Made by a program: the position numbers and the translations under genes. The notes under the pieces are model-generated. The model searched no databases. It saw only the letters and a program-made list of their open reading frames with translations, and was not told the DNA's origin. Below are positions 59,403 to 64,000 of a stretch of 64,000 bases of DNA, one piece after another. Within the stretch, counting starts at the first letter, position 1, and every line of letters begins with the position of its first letter. This DNA comes from Serripes groenlandicus (taxonomy: Eukaryota > Mollusca > Bivalvia > Cardiida > Cardiidae), in contig JASEVX010000013.1 in NCBI GenBank assembly GCA_031761405.1, forward strand, positions 43,215,425 to 43,279,424, written 5' to 3'.

Positions 59403-59578
59403 AGCCCCGATTGTTCAGTCGGTAACAACGGGGGTTATAATTCGAAGGGTCATGCGTTCGAACCCGTGCTCGGTCATGCAATAACTCCAATGATCGACAC
59501 AAGTTACTGTGAAAAGCGAAATTCGTCTTCCACCAAAGGAATAAATAGTCTATGTGGTAAGTAGGCAGTTGTCTGGTT
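59403..59578 (+). mobile_element. tRNA-derived SINE, 5' part
   Basis: Head GCCCCGATTGTTCAGTCGG (A-box region) and GCGTTCGAACCCGTGCTCGG (B-box region), then the middle to CTATGTGGTAAG. Instead of its own 3' module it runs into the 82-bp array. The head is SINE-derived, so I do not call a tRNA gene. Confidence 0.7.
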
Positions 59579-60234
59579 GATTGTTTGGTGTTCTACGCCG
59601 CCTTCAACAATGTTAGTTCTATCACTGCGTTTCCTAGGTAAGATAAAAATACTACTGGTTGATTGTTTGGTGTTCTACGCCGCCTTCTACACTGTTAGTT
59701 ATATCACTGCGTTTTATAGGTAAGATATTAATGCTACTGGTTGATTGTTTGATGTTCTACGCCGCCTTTAGCAATGTTAGTTATATCACTGCGTTTCATA
59801 GGTAATATATTAATACTACTTGCTGATTGTTTGGTATTCTACGCCGCCTTCAACAATGTTAGTTCTATCTCTGCGTTTCATAGGTAAGATATTAATACTA
59901 CTGGTTGATTGCTTGGTGTTCTACGCCGCCTTCAACACTGTTATTTCTATCACTGTGTTTTATAGGTAAGATATTAATACTACTGGTTGATTGTTTGGTG
60001 TTCTACGCCACCTTCAACAATGTTAGTTATATCACTGCGTTTCATAGGTAATATATTAATACTACTTGCTGATTGTTTGGTGTTCTACGCCGCCTTCAAC
60101 AATATTAGTTATATCACTGCGTTTTCTAGGTAAGATATTAATACTACTGGTTGATTGTTTGGTGTTCTACGCCGCCTTCAACAATGTTAGTTATATCACT
60201 GCGTTTCATAGGTAAGATATTAATACTACTGGTC
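59579..60234. repeat. Exact 8 x 82-bp array of a SINE 3' segment
   Basis: Units begin GATTGTTTGGTGTTCTACGC at 59579, 59661, 59743, 59825, 59907, 59989, 60071 and 60153, all 82 bp apart with no length variation. The unit corresponds to the 3' module of the second SINE type. Confidence 0.97.
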
Positions 60235-60405
60235 CATTGATCCTTATTCTAGCGATGTAGTCGTAAGGCTCATCCACAATCTTGATCGCCAAGGAGGGCA
60301 GCCGTATCTACCTTTTTTAAGTCGCTGGCATGACCCGGCCAGGGATCGAAACCGCAACCTCCTGTAGCCGAGGCAGACGCTCTGGCACTATACCACAGTG
60401 GTTTC
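60235..60405 (-). mobile_element. Head part of a second-type SINE
   Basis: Minus-strand head: GTGGTATAGTGCCAGAGCG (A-box-like) and GGTTTCGATCCCTGG (B-box), followed by CATGCCAGCGACTT. Together with the 82-bp array it forms one element with an amplified 3' part. Confidence 0.7.
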
Positions 60406-60889
60406 CATGCAGTTAAATGTAACTAATGGTTTGTGGATTATTGTTGTTAGAAGGTCAGGAGATACACGTTTTGTGAACATGTCGTTGTGATATCACTGGA
60501 ATATCGTTGATAATGGCGTAAAAATCCTAAGTTATTAAAATTTATTGAACACTTCATATTGGACTGTTTTCAACAACTAGTATATTTGATTTAAAAATAT
60601 AGATAGAATTAAATTCTAAATGTTTATTTTTCAGCTCACATATTTTATCACGTTTGAATATATTTCGATTTTATTGAAAGGGAAACAGTGATTAGTTCAG
60701 TATGTTACTCCATTTATGCAACAGACGACACACGAAGTCTCTGCAGCAGGTAATGTTTGGATGCAAAGAATGAAGGGGATATATCGTTCATAACAATGTT
60801 TTTAATCTTTTAAACTCAACATTAACAATATGATACAGATAAAGCTATATATAAAACCGTTCTTTCCAACTTCAACTTTCAACTAATGT
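60406..60889. other. No recognisable gene
   Basis: AT-rich sequence without identifiable features. Confidence 0.4.
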
Positions 60890-61619
60890 ACAGTTAAGTA
60901 AGAGAACACATCAGAATCTTCTCCTTCCGGCAAATAACTCATTATCACAAACATATATGCAAACGTGATGCATGTGCATAGTTATAAATGGGGGGATCAC
61001 AGATCCGTCTCCGTCCCGCAAGTGACTCAATAAGCATAAACAAACATACTCCATGTACAGGATACATCTTTGAAACATAATATAATAGAACCGTTTCCAC
61101 CTATAATGATAGAGCTGTGTTTATTGTTAAATAAACACAGTTAATTTGTTTAAGTTGGATAATAATACGATACTGTTTTATTAAAATCTAAGATATCAAT
61201 TATTACACGCATGATATATATATATAGTTCATAATGATGCAATTGCAATTATATTTATACAATTTAAAAATTAAAAAAAATTGAGCGGTGCTCTGCGAAA
61301 ACAAATATAAAGATAATTATTAAAGGTGTGGAAAAAGGCTTGTCTGGCGCTGGCTGATCTGAAACTACACTGCTAGTAAATGCCTTATTATTGTGTTTCA
61401 CAGAAACTCAATACTGTTTTAAGAACAAACATAAATAATGATGACACTGCATTTCTAATTGTAATTAAAATGTTATGTTAATTGTATTTGGTGATATATC
61501 AAAATGTTTTATGATGTTGTTAAAATAAATAAAGCGGGCTTCTTGTTCGACTCTGCAACAGTGAAGCTTATCATCAGGTATTGGACTTCTACAGTTTAAG
61601 AAGTCTTACCAGATGTTTA
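60890..61619. repeat. 3' flank of the lost gene C, shared with gene B
   Basis: ACAGTTAAGTAAG with CGCAAATAAC-like repeats, then AAAAAGGCTTGTCTGGCGCT, GTAAATGCC and AACAAACATAAATAATGATG in the same order as 41510-42300. Confidence 0.7.
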
Positions 61620-61677
61620 ATTTTAATTGATTTTAAACACCAATATTGCTGTCCAATAATACGATTCTTATCACTGG
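61620..61677 (-). pseudogene. Gene C remnant: last ~20 codons of a third TRIM-like copy
   Basis: On the minus strand a short stretch encoding roughly SDKNRIIGQ aligns with NDKTLVIGQ/SDKTLVIGQ just before the stops of genes A and B. The following bases (TGGTGTTTAAA) match the end of gene B with a small internal deletion. The downstream side continues to match the 3' flanks of A and B. Upstream of the fragment the coding sequence stops abruptly and 180-bp satellite begins, so the rest of the gene is gone or displaced. Confidence 0.7.
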
Positions 61678-61689
61678 TATGCGTATGCT

Positions 61690-62510
61690 GCATCAGTGGA
61701 ACTATAAGTAAGTTGTTGGTGTCCAAATGGACCTATTGTGGAAAAAGGTGATTTTAGTCCAAAACGGTGCCAGTCGTTCGATTTTTGTGCCAGACTACAA
61801 CCTACGATTAGTAGTCAGGACCAATAGAGTGCAACTATACACTTTGCGAGAAGTCGGGAACTCGTATCCAGCGTCAGTGCAACTATAAGTGAGTATTTGG
61901 TGTCTATATCGCAATATAGTGGAAATAGTGATTTTCGTCCAACACTGTGCAAGTCGACCACTTTTTGTGACGGTCTACAACCTACGATTAGTATTCAGGA
62001 CCTATAGTGTTTAACTATACACTTTTCGAGTAGTGGCGAAGTCGTATTTTGCGTCAGTGCAACTATAAGTGTCCAAATGGCCCTATAGTGGAACTAGTGA
62101 TATTTGTCCAAAACGGTGCCAGTCGACCGGATTTTGTGCCAGGCTACAACCTACGATTAGTAGTCAGGACCTATTTAGTGCAACTTTACACTTTGCGAGA
62201 AGTCGGAAAATAGTGTGCGGCGTCAGTGCAATTATCTGTAAGTTTTTGGTGTCTAAATGGCCTTATAGTGGAACTAGTGATATTTGTCCAAAACGGTGCC
62301 AGTCAACCGGTTTTTGTGCCAGAAAACAACCTACGATTAGTAGTCAGGACCTATATAGTGCAACTATACACTTTGTGAGTAGTCGGGAAATCGTTTGCGG
62401 CGTCAGTGCAACTATCTGTAAGTTTTTGGTGTCCAAATGGACTTATAGTGGAACTAGTGATTTTTGTCCAAAACGGTGCCAGTCGTGAAGTCGTTTTCGT
62501 CGACAGTGCG
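61690..62510. repeat. 180-bp satellite, ~4.5 units
   Basis: AAACGGTGCCAGTCG-type starts at 61762, about 61942, 62111, 62291 and 62471. Because 180 is divisible by three, a 139-codon frame runs through two units (62069-62488) with a 60-residue period. Confidence 0.92.
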
Positions 62511-62519
62511 ACTTTAATT

Positions 62520-64000
62520 GATTGTTTTTTTGCAGAGTGCCACACGGTCAGAGTATACTGAATAAATGCACTGCCTGATCCGGGTCAGTAAATGTCTATA
62601 AAATGGTTTTCAAAGAGCGCTGCACGGTCTGAAAAGACTGAACTGATGTGTAGGCTGATACGGGTCTATAATGTTAGTAAATGAGTATTGGTTGGTTTTC
62701 GCAGAGCGCTGCACGTTCGAATGAGATTGAACATATATGCTGACTGATCTGGGACTATACTGTCAGTAAATGCCTATTGGTTGGTTTTCGCAGAGCTCTG
62801 CACGTTCGGATGAGATAGAACAGATCTGCTGGCAGATTTAGGAATATACTGGCAGCAGTTGTCTGTTTCTTGGTTTTTGCAGAGCGCCGTACGGTCAATT
62901 CAGACTGAACAGATGAAGTGGCTGATCTGGTTCTATACTGTCAGTAAATGCCTATTTGTTGGTTTTCGCAGAGAGCTAGCTGCACGTTCGGATGAGATTG
63001 AACATATCTGCTGACAGATTTAGGTCTATACTGGCAGCAGTTGTCTATTGGTTGGTTTTCTCAGAGCGCCGTACGGTCAATTTAGACTGAACAGATGTAC
63101 TGGCTGATCTGGTTCTATACTCTCAGTAAATTCGTATTGGTTGGTTTTCGCAGAGCACCGTACGGTCATATCAAACTGAACAGACTGAATTCGGTCTATA
63201 CTGTCATTAAACGTTTATTGGTTTGTTTTTGCAGAGCTCATCATGATCGGATCAGACTGAACGGATATACTTGCTGATCCGAGTGTATACTGGCAGTAAA
63301 TGCCTATTTGTTGGTTTTCGCAGAGCGCCGCACAGTCAAGTGAGACTTAACAGATGTTTTGGATGTATTCTTGCAGCAAATGCCTATTGGTTGGTTTTCG
63401 CACTGTGACGCATGGTCGGATCAGACCGAAGGGATATGCTGGCTGATTTTCCTCTGTACTGTCAGTAAACATATATTGGGTGGTTTTCGCAGAGCGCTCA
63501 ACGGTCGGATCAAACTGAACGAATGCACTGGTTGATCTGGTTATTGACTTCAGTAAATGTATATTGGTTGGTTTTCGCAGAGCGCCACCCGGTCGAATCA
63601 GACAGAACGAATGCACTGGTTGATCTGGTATTGACTTCAGTAAATGTATATTGGTTTGTTTTCGCAGAGCGCCACACGGTCGCATCAAACTGAACGAATG
63701 AGCTGGCTGACCTGGTTATTGACTTCAGTAAATGTATATTGGTTGGTTTTCGCAGAGCGCCGCACGGTCGGATCAGACTGTGTCTATACTGTCTATACTG
63801 TCTGTTTTCGCAGAGTGCCGCGCGGTCAGGTAAGACAGAACGAATGCATTGGCTGATCTGGTTCTTGACTGTCAGTAAATGCCTATTGGTTGGTTTTCGC
63901 GGAGCGTCGCATGGTCGGATCAGACTGAACGGATGTACCAGCTGATCTGAGTCTATACAGGCAACAAATGCCTATTGGTTGTTTTTCGAGGAGCGCCGCT
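62520..64000. repeat. 89-bp minisatellite, third locus, continues past the window
   Basis: GTTGGTTTTC starts at 62691, 62780, 62869, 62958, 63051 and 63140, mostly 89 bp apart. The order satellite-then-minisatellite is the same as at 39061-41507. Confidence 0.95.

Noticed and set aside
59403..59475. Possible tRNA gene
   Set aside because: Has A- and B-box-like motifs but is the head of a SINE, as shown by the continuing SINE middle region; acceptor pairing was not convincing.
62069..62488. 139-codon frame with 60-residue repeats as a cysteine-rich secreted protein
   Set aside because: The period equals the 180-bp satellite, there is no signal peptide, and the start and stop depend on array edges. 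Kept only as a low-interest finding.

Overview
The window is eukaryotic, AT-rich, and almost entirely non-coding and repetitive. The two protein-coding relics, the tRNA-derived SINEs ending in ATTG/AATC repeats, the elements beginning AACAAGAG and ending in an AGCTCACC/GGTGAGCT hairpin, and the many 26-180 bp tandem arrays all suggest a bivalve mollusc, probably a heterodont. That assignment rests on sequence style from memory and was not searched.

Only one gene family is convincingly coding. Gene B (42360-44069, minus) is an intact 569-residue RING-less TRIM-like protein with two B-boxes, a coiled coil and a C-terminal beta-propeller-like region. Gene A (18964-20653, minus) is a close paralogue of 563 codons broken by a 2-nt deletion near 19669. 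A third copy survives only as a 3' flank (about 60890-61620) and roughly 20 degenerate codons (61620-61677). The three 3' ends lie about 19-23 kb apart in the same orientation, so this is a decaying tandem array of a larger unit. Both longer copies have a splice-acceptor-like CAG exactly 12 nt before the ATG, which suggests a conserved 5'-UTR intron. Gene B carries its own lesion: a 10-bp tandem duplication that replaces its last ten residues.

Layout. 0-7.3 kb: TTAA-flanked MITEs, a 177-bp tandem element and one hairpin-ended element. 7.5-17.3 kb: a segmentally duplicated block (GAT microsatellite, SINEs, a roughly 270-bp decayed repeat, a 157-bp satellite) whose best partner is 33.6-38 kb. 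17.3-21.7 kb: truncated SINE, 40/60-bp minisatellite, gene A and its upstream SINE. 21.7-30.6 kb: duplicated fragments, a 66-bp array, tandem-core elements and MITEs. 30.65-33.23 kb: a 26-bp minisatellite of about 99 units. 33.3-38 kb: GAT/CTG microsatellites and the second duplicated block. 38-42.3 kb: 89-bp and 180-bp satellites and the gene B 3' flank. 42.36-46.7 kb: gene B and an upstream region interrupted by a SINE and a 42-bp array. 47.6-51.5 kb: a 66-bp array split by a 2,975-bp TA-flanked transposon. 51.5-58 kb: a hairpin-ended element, duplicated fragments and MITEs. 58-64 kb: 89-bp array, SINE remnants with an exact 8 x 82-bp array, the third gene remnant, 180-bp satellite and 89-bp array running off the window.

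No new multi-gene system is visible. The noteworthy content is genome architecture: a decaying TRIM-like tandem array packed with satellites, a non-autonomous transposon with a clean TA duplication, a retroposon insertion with a readable empty site, and SINE tails that abut or have become tandem arrays. Coordinates of diverged repeats are approximate to tens of bases, and identities were judged by eye.
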